A stretch of 64,000 bases of DNA from an uncultured Prevotella sp. (lineage in GTDB: Bacteria; Bacteroidota; Bacteroidia; Bacteroidales; Bacteroidaceae), in NCBI GenBank assembly GCA_900315835.1, contig ONAR01000008.1, positions 31,957 through 95,956 on the forward strand. Direction: 5' to 3'. The position numbers and the translations under genes were made by a program. Under the pieces are notes generated by a model. It had not been told where the DNA came from. It made no database searches and was given only the letters and a program-made list of their open reading frames with translations. Below are positions 36,962 to 45,543 of the stretch, in pieces; position 1 is the first letter of the stretch; every line of letters begins with the position of its first letter.

Positions 36962-37564
36962 ATGAAGATTGTCTTTGCAACCAACAACGCGCACAAACTG
37001 CAAGAGATAAGGGAGATACTCGGACCGACGTTCGAGATTGTCTCGCTCAACGATATCGGCTGCCACGAGGACATTCCCGAGACGGGGATGACGCTCGAGG
37101 CCAACGCCCACCAAAAGGCGGAATACATCTTCGACCACTACCATCTTGACTGCTTCGCCGACGATACGGGGCTTGAGGTGGAGGCACTCGACGGTGAGCC
37201 GGGGGTGCACTCGGCGCGCTACGCCGAAGGCACCGACCACGACAGTGAGGCCAACATGGCCAAACTGCTGCGTAAGCTCGGCGACAACCCAAACCGCAAG
37301 GCCCGCTTCCGCACGGTCATCTCGCTCATCCAGATGGAGGGCGGCAATCCCCGCTGCAGCCGCGAATATCAGTTCGAGGGCGAGGTCAGCGGACATATCG
37401 ACTGGCAGAAGCACGGCACCGAGGGCTTCGGCTACGACCCCATCTTCATCCCCGACGGCTACGACAAGAGCTTCGCCGAACTGGGTGAGGAGGTAAAGAA
37501 TAAGATCAGCCACCGCGCCAAGGCTGTGGAGAAGCTCGCGGAATGGCTAAAGGCAGAGGAATGA
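36962..37564 (+). CDS. rdgB: Non-canonical purine NTP pyrophosphatase (RdgB/HAM1)
   Basis: Hydrolyses ITP, dITP and XTP to protect nucleic acids. Motifs are [12 protein letters not shown] (residues 5-16), [24 protein letters not shown]-like (about 66-90), and [15 protein letters not shown] with SFAEL and [10 protein letters not shown]. 200 residues is standard. It starts 5 nt after yitT. No gene follows for ~690 bp. Confidence 0.96.
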   Translation: MKIVFATNNAHKLQEIREILGPTFEIVSLNDIGCHEDIPETGMTLEANAHQKAEYIFDHYHLDCFADDTGLEVEALDGEPGVHSARYAEGTDHDSEANMAKLLRKLGDNPNRKARFRTVISLIQMEGGNPRCSREYQFEGEVSGHIDWQKHGTEGFGYDPIFIPDGYDKSFAELGEEVKNKISHRAKAVEKLAEWLKAEE

Positions 37565-37737
37565 TTCCGCTGAGGGTAATCTATCACGCTGAGCGGATAA
37601 TCGTTTTTTCCGCACGCAGATGATTGTATTTTTCGCACGCAGATAACGCTGAAATCTTATCTACGCAGATTATTAAAGATATTCAAGTTTCGCATGCTAA
37701 CAATTACTTTATAGCCAAGTCTGCCGCAAGCAGGGGC

Positions 37738-37820
37738 CGGTCTTGTGCCGGCCCTCAAAAAAATGTTCGACATGTTTTTAAAAGAAGTTGGGACATTATT
37801 TTAGGGCCGGCACAAGACCG
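37738..37820. repeat. Inverted pair of REP half-elements around a 47-bp core
   Basis: Arms of 18 bp (37738-37755 and 37803-37820) are perfect reverse complements, CGGTCTTGTGCCGGCCCT. They enclose an AT-rich 47-bp centre. It has the geometry of a miniature inverted-repeat element built from the REP family. Confidence 0.85.
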
Positions 37821-37887
37821 TGTTAATATACCGCAGAGGTGTTAATATACCGCAGATAACAACGAAACGCTGAATAGCTATGGTTTT

Positions 37888-37921
37888 AGTGTAGTGGCCG
37901 GCCTGGTGCCGGCCACCGTCC
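37888..37921 (+). repeat. REP-like palindromic element
   Basis: AGTGTAGTGGCCGG, CCTG, GTGCCGGCCACCGTCC. Sense orientation in the rdgB 3' region. The 37565-38257 gap otherwise holds scattered CGCAGATnA motifs and no gene. Confidence 0.85.
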
Positions 37922-38050
37922 GCCTGTATTGACGGGACATTCTTCCCAAGGGACTGGTTGGATTAAGCCTGTCTTCATCAGCGAATTCAGCGTAAGCGCA
38001 ACCATCTATAACTCTAACGGATTAAAGAGAACGCATCGGCAAAATCTGCG

Positions 38051-38150
38051 TAATCAGCGTGAGAAATAAATAAAGTAATCAGCGTGAGAAATAAATAAAG
38101 CAATCAGCGTGAGAAATAAATAAAGCAATCAGCGTGAGAAATAAATAAAA
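38051..38150. repeat. 25-bp tandem repeat, four copies
   Basis: ATCAGCGTGAGAAATAAAT recurs at 38053, 38078, 38103 and 38128, nearly perfect. It lies about 110 nt upstream of the porZ start. Confidence 0.93.
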
Positions 38151-38257
38151 ATGATTCAGCACAGTTTGCGACATTGCATTCTTAACTTGGAAGAAAAGGT
38201 ATTAAGCTGCATGTAATATTTTAGTGCATAGCCCGTTATTCTAATAAAATAAATGTT

Positions 38258-40288
38258 ATGCCTGAAATTATGAAAAAAAATCATCTATATTGGCTGCTGT
38301 TGCTGTTCACCTTATCATTATCCATTCCCGCCCGCGCGCAGTGGCGCAACTACCTCAGCTATAACTCACCGACAGAAATAGAGCAGGACGGCAACGGCAA
38401 GCTCTACGTGCTGGCCTCTGGCGGTCTCTACTCCTACAACCCCACCAACCAGGAGCTGCAGACCTTCGACAAGACCAACGCGCTATCCGCTTCCAACATC
38501 GCCCACATCGCCTGGTGCCAGAGCGCCAAGCGGCTCGTCATCATCTATAGCGACTACAACATCGACCTGCTCGCTGACAACGGCACGGTGACCAATATGC
38601 CCGCTTATAAGAATATGACGATGACCGAGGACAAGACCATCAACAGCATCAACGTCGTCGGACGCTACGCCTATATCTCCACCGGCTTCGGAATCGTCAG
38701 CGTCAATGTGCCCAACGGCGAGTTTTACAACACCTATAAGCTCGGCTTCAACGTCAACTACAGCTACGTTGAGGGCAATTACCTCTATGCAGCCAGTTCA
38801 AGCAAGGGCCTCTACCGCGGACTGCTCACCAGCAACCTCGTCGACCCTGCCAACTGGACCAGGGTAGGCAATTACGTCAAACAAACCAAGACCATCGACC
38901 CCGACCTGCTGGCTAAGGTGAACACCCTGCAGCCAGGCGGACCTAAATACAACTACTTCGGCTTTATGCGTATGCTCAACGGCCAGCTCTACAGCTGCAA
39001 CGGACCGTATTTCAATGATACCCCTGCAAGCATACAAATCTATAATTTCGATACGAAGGAATGGACTGTCTACGCCAATGACAGCATCACCGAGAAAACG
39101 GGAAGCAGATACCGCGACGTGTTCTGCCTCGACGTCGACCCGCGCAACAGCAACCACGTGATGGCAGGCGCGCATAGCGGACTCTATGAATTCCTCAACG
39201 GCCAGTTTATTAAATACTACAGCAAGGCCAACTCCCCCATTGAGTCGTTCAACAACAAAAGCGTCAACTATCAGCTCATCAATGGCGTCAAATACGACAG
39301 CGACGGCAACCTCTGGGTACTCAACAGTCAGGCGCCCACGCAGTCGCTCCTCGAATATACAGCCAACGGACAATGGGTGTCTCACTCCAAACCGACGCTC
39401 ATGCGCCTGAATGATGCCGGCTTTACCAACAAGAGTCTGGGCCGTCTGATGGATATGATGTTCGACAGCCGCGGCTTACTGTGGTTTGTCAACAACAACT
39501 GGAGTTCGCCGTCGTTCTATGCTTACCAGCCCAGCAGCGACGCCATTAACACCTACGAGAGCTTCATCAATGAGGACGGTACGACGGTGGTGGTCAGCGA
39601 CGGTGTGCGTTGCATTACCGAGGATAAGGACAATAATATATGGATTGGAACCTCTGCCGGACCGCTGATGCTGGAGCAGGACCAGATAACGGCTGACGCT
39701 CCGATACTCACGCAGGTCAAGGTGCCGCGCAACGATGGCACCAACTATGCCGACTACCTGCTCTCCGGCGTCGATGTAATGTCCATCGCCATCGATGCCG
39801 CCAACCGCAAATGGATTGGCACCAATGGCAACGGCGTCTATCTCATCAGTGCCGACAATATCCACCAACTGCAGCATTTCACCTCGGACAACAGTCCGTT
39901 GCTGTCTGACGTCGTGCAGGCCATTGCCATCAACAATCAGACCGGTGAGGTATTCTTTGGCACCGAAGACGGTCTCTGCTCTTATACCACCCACTCAGCC
40001 ACCACCAGCGACGGCATGACCAAAGACAACGTCTATGCCTATCCCAACCCCGTGAGACCCGGCTACAACGGCGCCATCACCATCACCGGCCTCGACGAGG
40101 ATGCCGACGTGAAGATTGTTACCTCGAGTGGTGCCTTGGTCTATGAGGGTAAGGCCAGCAACGGCGAATACCGGTGGTATGGCCTCGACCGCGACGGTAA
40201 GCGTGTGGCAAGCGGCATCTATATGGTAGAGGTGGCTACAGCCCAAGGAGAAAAAGGAGTGGTATGCAAAATAGCTATTGTAAAGTAA
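38258..40288 (+). CDS. porZ: PorZ-like type IX secretion protein
   Basis: Probable surface component of the type IX secretion attachment complex. It has a signal peptide (about 5-27, ending ARAQ), an N-terminal beta-propeller opening WRNYLSYNSPTEIEQDGNGKLYVLASGGLYSYN as in PorZ, and two-component-regulator-type propeller repeats (DNNIWIGTSAGPLML, NRKWIGTNGNGVYLI, GEVFFGTEDGLCSY). A C-terminal sorting-type beta domain (about 590-676) carries YAYPNPVRPGYNG and GIYMVEV. The start could also be the ATG 12 nt later (MKKNH). The assignment rests on domain order and PorZ-like N-terminal sequence. Confidence 0.82.
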   Translation: MPEIMKKNHLYWLLLLFTLSLSIPARAQWRNYLSYNSPTEIEQDGNGKLYVLASGGLYSYNPTNQELQTFDKTNALSASNIAHIAWCQSAKRLVIIYSDYNIDLLADNGTVTNMPAYKNMTMTEDKTINSINVVGRYAYISTGFGIVSVNVPNGEFYNTYKLGFNVNYSYVEGNYLYAASSSKGLYRGLLTSNLVDPANWTRVGNYVKQTKTIDPDLLAKVNTLQPGGPKYNYFGFMRMLNGQLYSCNGPYFNDTPASIQIYNFDTKEWTVYANDSITEKTGSRYRDVFCLDVDPRNSNHVMAGAHSGLYEFLNGQFIKYYSKANSPIESFNNKSVNYQLINGVKYDSDGNLWVLNSQAPTQSLLEYTANGQWVSHSKPTLMRLNDAGFTNKSLGRLMDMMFDSRGLLWFVNNNWSSPSFYAYQPSSDAINTYESFINEDGTTVVVSDGVRCITEDKDNNIWIGTSAGPLMLEQDQITADAPILTQVKVPRNDGTNYADYLLSGVDVMSIAIDAANRKWIGTNGNGVYLISADNIHQLQHFTSDNSPLLSDVVQAIAINNQTGEVFFGTEDGLCSYTTHSATTSDGMTKDNVYAYPNPVRPGYNGAITITGLDEDADVKIVTSSGALVYEGKASNGEYRWYGLDRDGKRVASGIYMVEVATAQGEKGVVCKIAIVK

Positions 40289-41694
40289 TCCTGTGGGCGG
40301 TAGCCATCGCGGCAGTAGCATTGCTGGCGGCTGCCCTGCTCATCAGGCCCACCTTCGACGACCTCACCACCTTGTCGTCGCCCAACAACGACCCCGACTT
40401 TCTGCACTACCTCCTGCCCATGGGCTCAACATGGCGTCCTCTCGACTCCATCATGGGCTATATCAACATCATCGACTACCGGCTCTTCCCAACGCTCAGC
40501 CACATAGAGATATGGGCTACCCATATCGGCAGCACGATGATGGTATGGCTCATCTGCAAGCAACTGCGCATGGAGCTACTTCCGCGCACCATCGCCACGG
40601 CATTTTTCTTTTTCTCTCCCTGCACGCTCGCCACGACTCTCAGCTGCGACGGTACCAACCAGAGCTCCTGCCACCTGATGGGCATGCTTGCCGTATGGGC
40701 TTACCTGCGCTACGACGACAGCCGCCGCTACATACTGTGGATGCTGTTCGTGGTGGTAGCATCAATGTGGAAGGACAACGGCATCGCCTGGGCCGTGGTG
40801 CCGCCCGTCATCGCCTGGGCATTCAATCGCATCAGCCGTCGCACCCTGCTGCGCCATTTTGCCTTAGGCCTGGCCTTGGCAGCCGTCTATGGGGCCGTGA
40901 GGCTCTCACTGCCCAACGACAACCCAATCAATATGGAATATGAGGATCAGATGACCAGCCTGCCTACAAGGCTGCTGGCCATCGGAAAGTGGCTGGGCTA
41001 CACCTGGACGGCCACCGACTTTCTCGCCATCTTCAACCCGCCCACGCGCAACCTGCTGTGGGCAGCCGTCTCGCTGGCGCTCTCCATTCCTTTCTTCCTG
41101 CTGCTGTTGTTCCGCCGCGAGGCATGGCGGAAGAAACAGGCGGCGGGGCTTGTGGCCGCCATCATCATCACTGAGTCGCCCAACCTCATCATTGCGATGA
41201 GCCTGATGAACGCCTATGCCTCACTTGGCATGGCAGCCCTGCTCGTGGCATGGCTCACGCAGCAATACGTCAACGGCAAGGGCAACACCGCCTGGCTAAA
41301 GCGCAGCTTCGCCGTATATATCCTCGTGGCGACGCTCGTAGGCTGCCACCACTGGTACTGGGCCTGGCAGACGTCACTGCCCGGCATGGCGATGGCTGAA
41401 CAAGCAGTTGAAAAAACACACACAAGGGTGGATAAGGTGTACTGCATCACCATACGCGACAACGCTCCCAAATACTCCTCTTTCTATATTCCCGCCTACG
41501 AGGCTTTCGCATGGGGACGGACAGTATGGCAGATTACAGGCTACAAGTGGCCAACAACGCTCAATGACACCGTACTGGAAGAAACACCAAACGTAGTGGG
41601 ACTGGCACGCCGTCTGGCCCGGAAAAAGCTGAGGCAAGGCTACGGATGCGTGTGGATTGCCTATAGGCAAAACGTCGAAGTTATCCGGAAATAA
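40264..41694 (+). CDS. Polytopic membrane protein, possibly GT-C-like
   Basis: 476 residues with about 10-11 membrane helices and a ~70-residue C-terminal extracytoplasmic part. The first loop contains FDDLTTLSSPNNDPDF and MGSTWRPLDS; acidic pairs in the first loop are a hallmark of GT-C glycosyltransferases, but I cannot identify the family. It overlaps porZ by 25 nt, so translation is probably coupled. That context suggests an envelope or surface-polysaccharide role (inference only). Confidence 0.6.
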   Translation: MQNSYCKVILWAVAIAAVALLAAALLIRPTFDDLTTLSSPNNDPDFLHYLLPMGSTWRPLDSIMGYINIIDYRLFPTLSHIEIWATHIGSTMMVWLICKQLRMELLPRTIATAFFFFSPCTLATTLSCDGTNQSSCHLMGMLAVWAYLRYDDSRRYILWMLFVVVASMWKDNGIAWAVVPPVIAWAFNRISRRTLLRHFALGLALAAVYGAVRLSLPNDNPINMEYEDQMTSLPTRLLAIGKWLGYTWTATDFLAIFNPPTRNLLWAAVSLALSIPFFLLLLFRREAWRKKQAAGLVAAIIITESPNLIIAMSLMNAYASLGMAALLVAWLTQQYVNGKGNTAWLKRSFAVYILVATLVGCHHWYWAWQTSLPGMAMAEQAVEKTHTRVDKVYCITIRDNAPKYSSFYIPAYEAFAWGRTVWQITGYKWPTTLNDTVLEETPNVVGLARRLARKKLRQGYGCVWIAYRQNVEVIRK

Positions 41695-41699
41695 CCTTT

Positions 41700-41960
41700 T
41701 CTTTATATTTATATTAGATTTAATTAAAGAGAAAAAATAAGATGATGAGAATAGGGTTGTGGATAAGTGGATAACTGCTTTTGCCATGAGATAAGCCACT
41801 GAACAGTAGTTTTTTAGCGATATGCCTATACTGTGGATAAGAAAGTGTGTTGCGTGAGACAACTTTTTTCTTATCCACAGTTTTTTATTAGCCCCTTGTT
41901 TGTTGTGGATAACTTTATCTTTTCCACCGGGTTTTCAAGAGGTTTTCCACAGGGTTATCA
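41700..41960. other. Candidate chromosomal replication origin (DnaA-box cluster)
   Basis: Four perfect DnaA boxes TTATCCACA: minus strand at 41758-41766, 41832-41840 and 41904-41912, plus strand at 41871-41879. Near matches lie at 41766-41774 (AGTGGATAA) and 41943-41951 (TTTTCCACA). An AT-rich stretch (41695-41750, TTTATATTTATATTAG and following) could be the unwinding element. By chance the 64-kb window would hold about 0.5 perfect boxes. dnaA is not adjacent, which is common in Bacteroidetes. Sequence trends hint at C-excess to the left and G-excess to the right on the plus strand, as expected at an origin, but I only sampled this by eye. Confidence 0.72.
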
Positions 41961-41964
41961 GTAG

Positions 41965-42021
41965 GGGGGTGGGGATTATGGGGTTTATGGGGATAATGGG
42001 GTAAATGGGATTTATGGGATG
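41965..42021. repeat. ATGGGGTTT 9-bp repeat array
   Basis: About six units of ATGGGGnTT / ATGGGATTT, the reverse-complement sense of the CCCATCAAA family. It sits between the DnaA-box cluster and the GT9 terminator. Confidence 0.8.
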
Positions 42022-42026
42022 AAGAA

Positions 42027-42072
42027 GAAAAACAAAAACGCCTCCTTGCGTCTGCGCAGACGCAAGGAGGCG
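42027..42072 (-). terminator. Terminator of the DUF4254-GT9 operon
   Basis: A 34-nt perfect palindrome (42039-42072) gives 14-17 bp of stem and is followed on the minus strand by TTTTTGTTTTTC. Confidence 0.92.
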
Positions 42073-42098
42073 GGTAATGCTGATAATGGTGGCAGCCC

Positions 42099-43142
42099 TT
42101 AGATGATTTGCTCCACCTTATTTATAATAGCATCAGGCTTGATGCCCGTCAGGCAGGCATAATCGCCATGCAGACAAGGTTTGTTGCCAAAGATGGAGCA
42201 GGGACGGCAGGGCATGTCGAGTTGCACGGCATTGTCCATCTTCTGGTTCCAACCCATGAAACCCGCGTAGGGATGGGTGGCGCCCCAGACGCTCACCACC
42301 GGTGTGGCGACGAGCGAGGCCAGGTGCATGTTGGCCGAGTCCATGCTCACCATCACGTCAAGATGACTCATCAGGATGAGCTCATTACGCAGTCCGTGCA
42401 CCACAGCCGGCACCACCGTACAGTTGTCGATGCGCTTGGCCACCTCGTCGAGCAGTTGACGCTCCCGCTGTCCGCCGCCAAAGAGGAAGATGCGGCAAGA
42501 GGGATGACGCTGTACGAGACCGCTGATGACCTTTTCCATCATGCTCAGTGGATACGCCTTACCCTTGTGGGCGGCGAAGGGCGCAATGCCGATCCATTGC
42601 TGGAACGGTTTCTTCTCGCCGATGGCCTCGGGCAGCAGCCGCAGACTCGCCTCCTCGGGCGTGAGCAGCGTGGTGAAGGTGTTGGTGATGGGATAGCCCA
42701 GTTCGCGGAATACCTCGGCGTAGTTGTCAATCGACGACTGTATCGGTTCCAGCACCTTGTTCTTGTGCTGCGTCAGCCGCTTGCGCTCGGCGCGGTGCTT
42801 ATTGATGTGCGCCACCTTGAACTGATTGAAGTTGAACCGCAGCCGCAGGTAGTCCGACCGCAGCACATTGTGCAGGTCGGCGATGGCCGTGAAGTTCTTG
42901 GCCAGCAGTCGGCGGTAGAGTGCGTTCAGGCCTTTGATGCCCCGGTATTCGCCCTTGATGTCGGCTTCCATAAAGCCCACGTTCGGCGCCAGGTTCTCAA
43001 AGAGCGGACGCGCAAACGGCCTCGACAGCATCGTGATGCGCAGGTCAGGGTATTGCGTGGCCAGCGAATAAACCACCGGAACGGTCATGGCGACATCGCC
43101 GATGGCCGAGAAGCGGATGATGAGAATATGCTCAGTTTTCAC
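42099..43142 (-). CDS. Glycosyltransferase family 9 (heptosyltransferase-like)
   Basis: Probably transfers a heptose or related sugar to the lipopolysaccharide core. The N-terminal Rossmann start IRFSAIGDVAMTVPVVYSLA (about 9-28) and C-terminal DVMVSMDSANMHLASLVATPVVSVWGATHPYAGFMGW (about 268-305) are classic GT9 features. A Cys-rich end (MPCRPCSIFGNKPCLHGDYAC) is also typical. 347 residues. It overlaps the DUF4254 gene by 4 nt. Confidence 0.93.
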   Translation of the reverse strand: MKTEHILIIRFSAIGDVAMTVPVVYSLATQYPDLRITMLSRPFARPLFENLAPNVGFMEADIKGEYRGIKGLNALYRRLLAKNFTAIADLHNVLRSDYLRLRFNFNQFKVAHINKHRAERKRLTQHKNKVLEPIQSSIDNYAEVFRELGYPITNTFTTLLTPEEASLRLLPEAIGEKKPFQQWIGIAPFAAHKGKAYPLSMMEKVISGLVQRHPSCRIFLFGGGQRERQLLDEVAKRIDNCTVVPAVVHGLRNELILMSHLDVMVSMDSANMHLASLVATPVVSVWGATHPYAGFMGWNQKMDNAVQLDMPCRPCSIFGNKPCLHGDYACLTGIKPDAIINKVEQII

Positions 43143-43756
43143 GCTTTCTTATGCTTATTGTTATATAAGATAGGGTTGGTATTGGGGTCGTTGTACATCT
43201 TCATCTGCCGGTAGACCTTCATATACTTCTTCCCTTCGGCAATGTCCTCAAGCAGTTGGTCGATGGCCAGCGACAGGTCCTTCTGCTGTTCTAACAGCAC
43301 GTTGAGCTTGTCCTTACAGCGCTGGCGGTGCTCCGGCGTAGCGTCCTCACGGTTGACCTGCTCCTGCATGTGGTAGATCTTCAGCGCGAGGATCGACAGG
43401 CGGTCCACTGCCCAGGCCGGACTCTCGGTGTTGAGCCGCGCGTCAGGTCCCGGCACCACGTTGGAGAAATACTGGCGGAAATAGGAGTCAATCTGCTCCA
43501 CCAAGTCGGTGCGGTCCTGATTCGACCGGTCGATGCGCCGCTTGATGGTCAGCGCCTCCAACGGGTCGATGTGGGGATCGCGGATAATATCTTCCAAATG
43601 CCATTGAACGGTATCAATCCAGCATTTCAGATAGAGCCGGTTCTCAATCGTCTCGTGAGTGTAAGGATTATTGATGGGCGTATCAATATTGTCTTTCACG
43701 TGATAATCCTCAATCGCTTTGTTGAAGATTTCATTGCAATGCTCGGTAAATGACAT
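43139..43756 (-). CDS. DUF4254 domain protein
   Basis: 205 residues, entirely helical in appearance and charged (RLYLKCWIDTVQWHLEDIIRDP, RIDRSNQDRTDLVEQID). The DUF4254 family is commonly coupled to GT9 genes in Bacteroidetes, and here the two overlap by an ATGA. Biochemical role is unknown; the pairing suggests a helper in core-oligosaccharide synthesis. The N-terminal part (NEIFNKAIEDYHV) is standard for the family. Confidence 0.85.
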   Translation of the reverse strand: MSFTEHCNEIFNKAIEDYHVKDNIDTPINNPYTHETIENRLYLKCWIDTVQWHLEDIIRDPHIDPLEALTIKRRIDRSNQDRTDLVEQIDSYFRQYFSNVVPGPDARLNTESPAWAVDRLSILALKIYHMQEQVNREDATPEHRQRCKDKLNVLLEQQKDLSLAIDQLLEDIAEGKKYMKVYRQMKMYNDPNTNPILYNNKHKKA

Positions 43757-43781
43757 AATCTGATTGATTTATAGATTACTG

Positions 43782-43812
43782 CAAAGGTAAGAACTATTTT
43801 TGAAGTATGCAA
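43782..43812 (-). promoter_or_regulatory. Promoter of the DUF4254-GT9 operon
   Basis: Minus-strand TTG (43812-43810), a 20-nt spacer and TACCTTTG (43789-43782). The start codon is 26 nt downstream. Confidence 0.65.
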
Positions 43813-43971
43813 GATAGATAGCCGTAAAAAACTGCACAATATTATATGGTTTGTGCAGTGTTGAGTTATTTTTTTGCGGTTTTATTTGCGTAATTGCCAA
43901 AAAGTTAGTTACTTTGCACCCGATTTTGTGCAAGCATTATAATTTATAAATTAATATTAACTGTTACAATT

Positions 43972-44208
43972 ATGTCAGAAATCGAATCAAAAGTTAAGGC
44001 TATTATCGTTGATAAGCTTGGTGTGGATGAAGCAGATGTAAAACCCGAAGCAAGTTTCACAAATGACCTTGGCGCCGACTCTCTCGACACCGTTGAGCTC
44101 ATCATGGAGTTTGAGAAGGAGTTTGGCATCTCTATCCCTGACGATAAGGCTGAGACCATTCAGACTGTGCAGGACGCCATCAACTATATTCAGGAGAACG
44201 CTAAATAA
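43972..44208 (+). CDS. acpP: Acyl carrier protein
   Basis: Carries fatty-acyl chains on phosphopantetheine attached to Ser37 in the motif [15 protein letters not shown]. Acidic, 78 residues, standard. It is followed by fabF after a 72-nt gap that holds a strong hairpin. Upstream TTACTTTG (43909-43916) with TTTG 20 nt earlier is a probable promoter. Confidence 0.98.
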   Translation: MSEIESKVKAIIVDKLGVDEADVKPEASFTNDLGADSLDTVELIMEFEKEFGISIPDDKAETIQTVQDAINYIQENAK

Positions 44209-44222
44209 GTTGGTGACATACG

Positions 44223-44263
44223 TTTAGCGTTTAATGAGTTAGCTCGTTAAACGCTAAATTTTT
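44223..44263 (+). terminator. Intercistronic terminator/attenuator between acpP and fabF
   Basis: A 16-bp stem (44223-44238 with 44243-44258, one G.T pair) with loop TTAG is followed by TTTTT. It would raise acpP over fabF expression, consistent with ACP being needed in excess. Confidence 0.82.
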
Positions 44264-44280
44264 AATATTAAAATCAATCA

Positions 44281-45543
44281 ATGGAATTAAATAGAGTAGT
44301 AGTAACAGGAATGGGCGCACTGACCCCGCTCGGCAACAACATTGACGAGACATGGGCCAACCTGCTGCAGGGAAAGAGTGGCGCTGCTCCTATTACGTTG
44401 TTTGACGCTTCCAAGTTCAAGGCTCAGTTCGCTTGCGAGGTAAAAAACTTCAATCCTAACGACTATATCGACAGGAAGGAAGTACGCAAGATGGACCGTT
44501 GCACCCAGTTAGGTATGGCTGCTGCCATGCAGGCTGTGGAGAACAGCAAACTCGACCTTGACACTGTGGACAAGAACCGCGTAGGTGTAATCTACGGCAT
44601 CGGCATCGGCGGCATCAAGACCTTCCAGGATGAGGTGGTGTACTACGGCCAGCACATCGAGGAGGGCCCGAAGTTCAGTCCGTTCTTCATTCCGAAGATG
44701 ATCTCCGATATCACAGCCGGTCAGATCAGCATCCACTTCGGCTTCCATGGTCCCAACTATGTCACGACGAGTGCCTGCGCCTCTTCATGCCACGCCCTGG
44801 CCGACGCCTTCAACCTGCTTCGTCTGGGCAAGGCCGACGTCATCCTGGCCGGTGGTGCCGAGGCAGCCATCACCGAGTGTGGTCTTGGCGGCTTCACGTC
44901 GATGCATGCGCTCTCTACGCGCAACGACGACCCCGAGCACGCCAGCCGTCCGTTCAGCGCCAGCCGCGACGGATTCGTCATGGGTGAGGGTGCCGGCTGC
45001 GTCATCCTCGAGACCCTCGAGCATGCGCAGAAGCGTGGGGCACATATCTATGCCGAGCTCGTTGGCGAGGGCATGAGCGCCGATGCTTACCACATCACCA
45101 AGTCGCATCCGGAGGGTCTGGGTGCCAAACTCGTGATGGAGGAGGCTTTGAAAGACGCACACATGACCACGGCCGACATCGACTATATCAATGTTCATGG
45201 CACATCAACCCACGTGGGTGACATCTCCGAGGCTAAGGCCATCAAGGACCTCTTCGGCGACGACGCTTACCGCGTCAATATCTCTTCTACCAAGAGCATG
45301 ACGGGCCACATGTTGGGTGCCGCCGGCGCCGTGGAAGGCATCTTCTGCGTGCTGAGCGTCTACAACAACATCGTGCCGCCTACCATCAACCACGAGGAAG
45401 GCGACGATGACCCCGAACTGGACTACAAGATGAACTTTACGTTCAACAAGCCTCAGAAGCGTGAGGTGCGTGCAGCCCTTTCCAACACCTTCGGTTTCGG
45501 TGGCCATAACGCATGTGTCATCTTCAAGAAGTATGCAGAATAA
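44281..45543 (+). CDS. fabF: Beta-ketoacyl-ACP synthase II
   Basis: Elongates fatty acids by condensing malonyl-ACP with acyl-ACP. Catalytic triad Cys166 (TSACASSCHALADAF), His306 (VHGTSTHVGD) and His343 (HMLGAAGAVEG). GFGGHNACVIF lies near the end. 420 residues, full length. rnc overlaps its last 11 nt. Confidence 0.97.
   Translation: MELNRVVVTGMGALTPLGNNIDETWANLLQGKSGAAPITLFDASKFKAQFACEVKNFNPNDYIDRKEVRKMDRCTQLGMAAAMQAVENSKLDLDTVDKNRVGVIYGIGIGGIKTFQDEVVYYGQHIEEGPKFSPFFIPKMISDITAGQISIHFGFHGPNYVTTSACASSCHALADAFNLLRLGKADVILAGGAEAAITECGLGGFTSMHALSTRNDDPEHASRPFSASRDGFVMGEGAGCVILETLEHAQKRGAHIYAELVGEGMSADAYHITKSHPEGLGAKLVMEEALKDAHMTTADIDYINVHGTSTHVGDISEAKAIKDLFGDDAYRVNISSTKSMTGHMLGAAGAVEGIFCVLSVYNNIVPPTINHEEGDDDPELDYKMNFTFNKPQKREVRAALSNTFGFGGHNACVIFKKYAE

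Noticed and set aside
37624-37845. 73-residue ORF in the rdgB-porZ gap
   Set aside because: It runs through REP-like halves and CGCAGAT repeats; no start context or protein-like composition.
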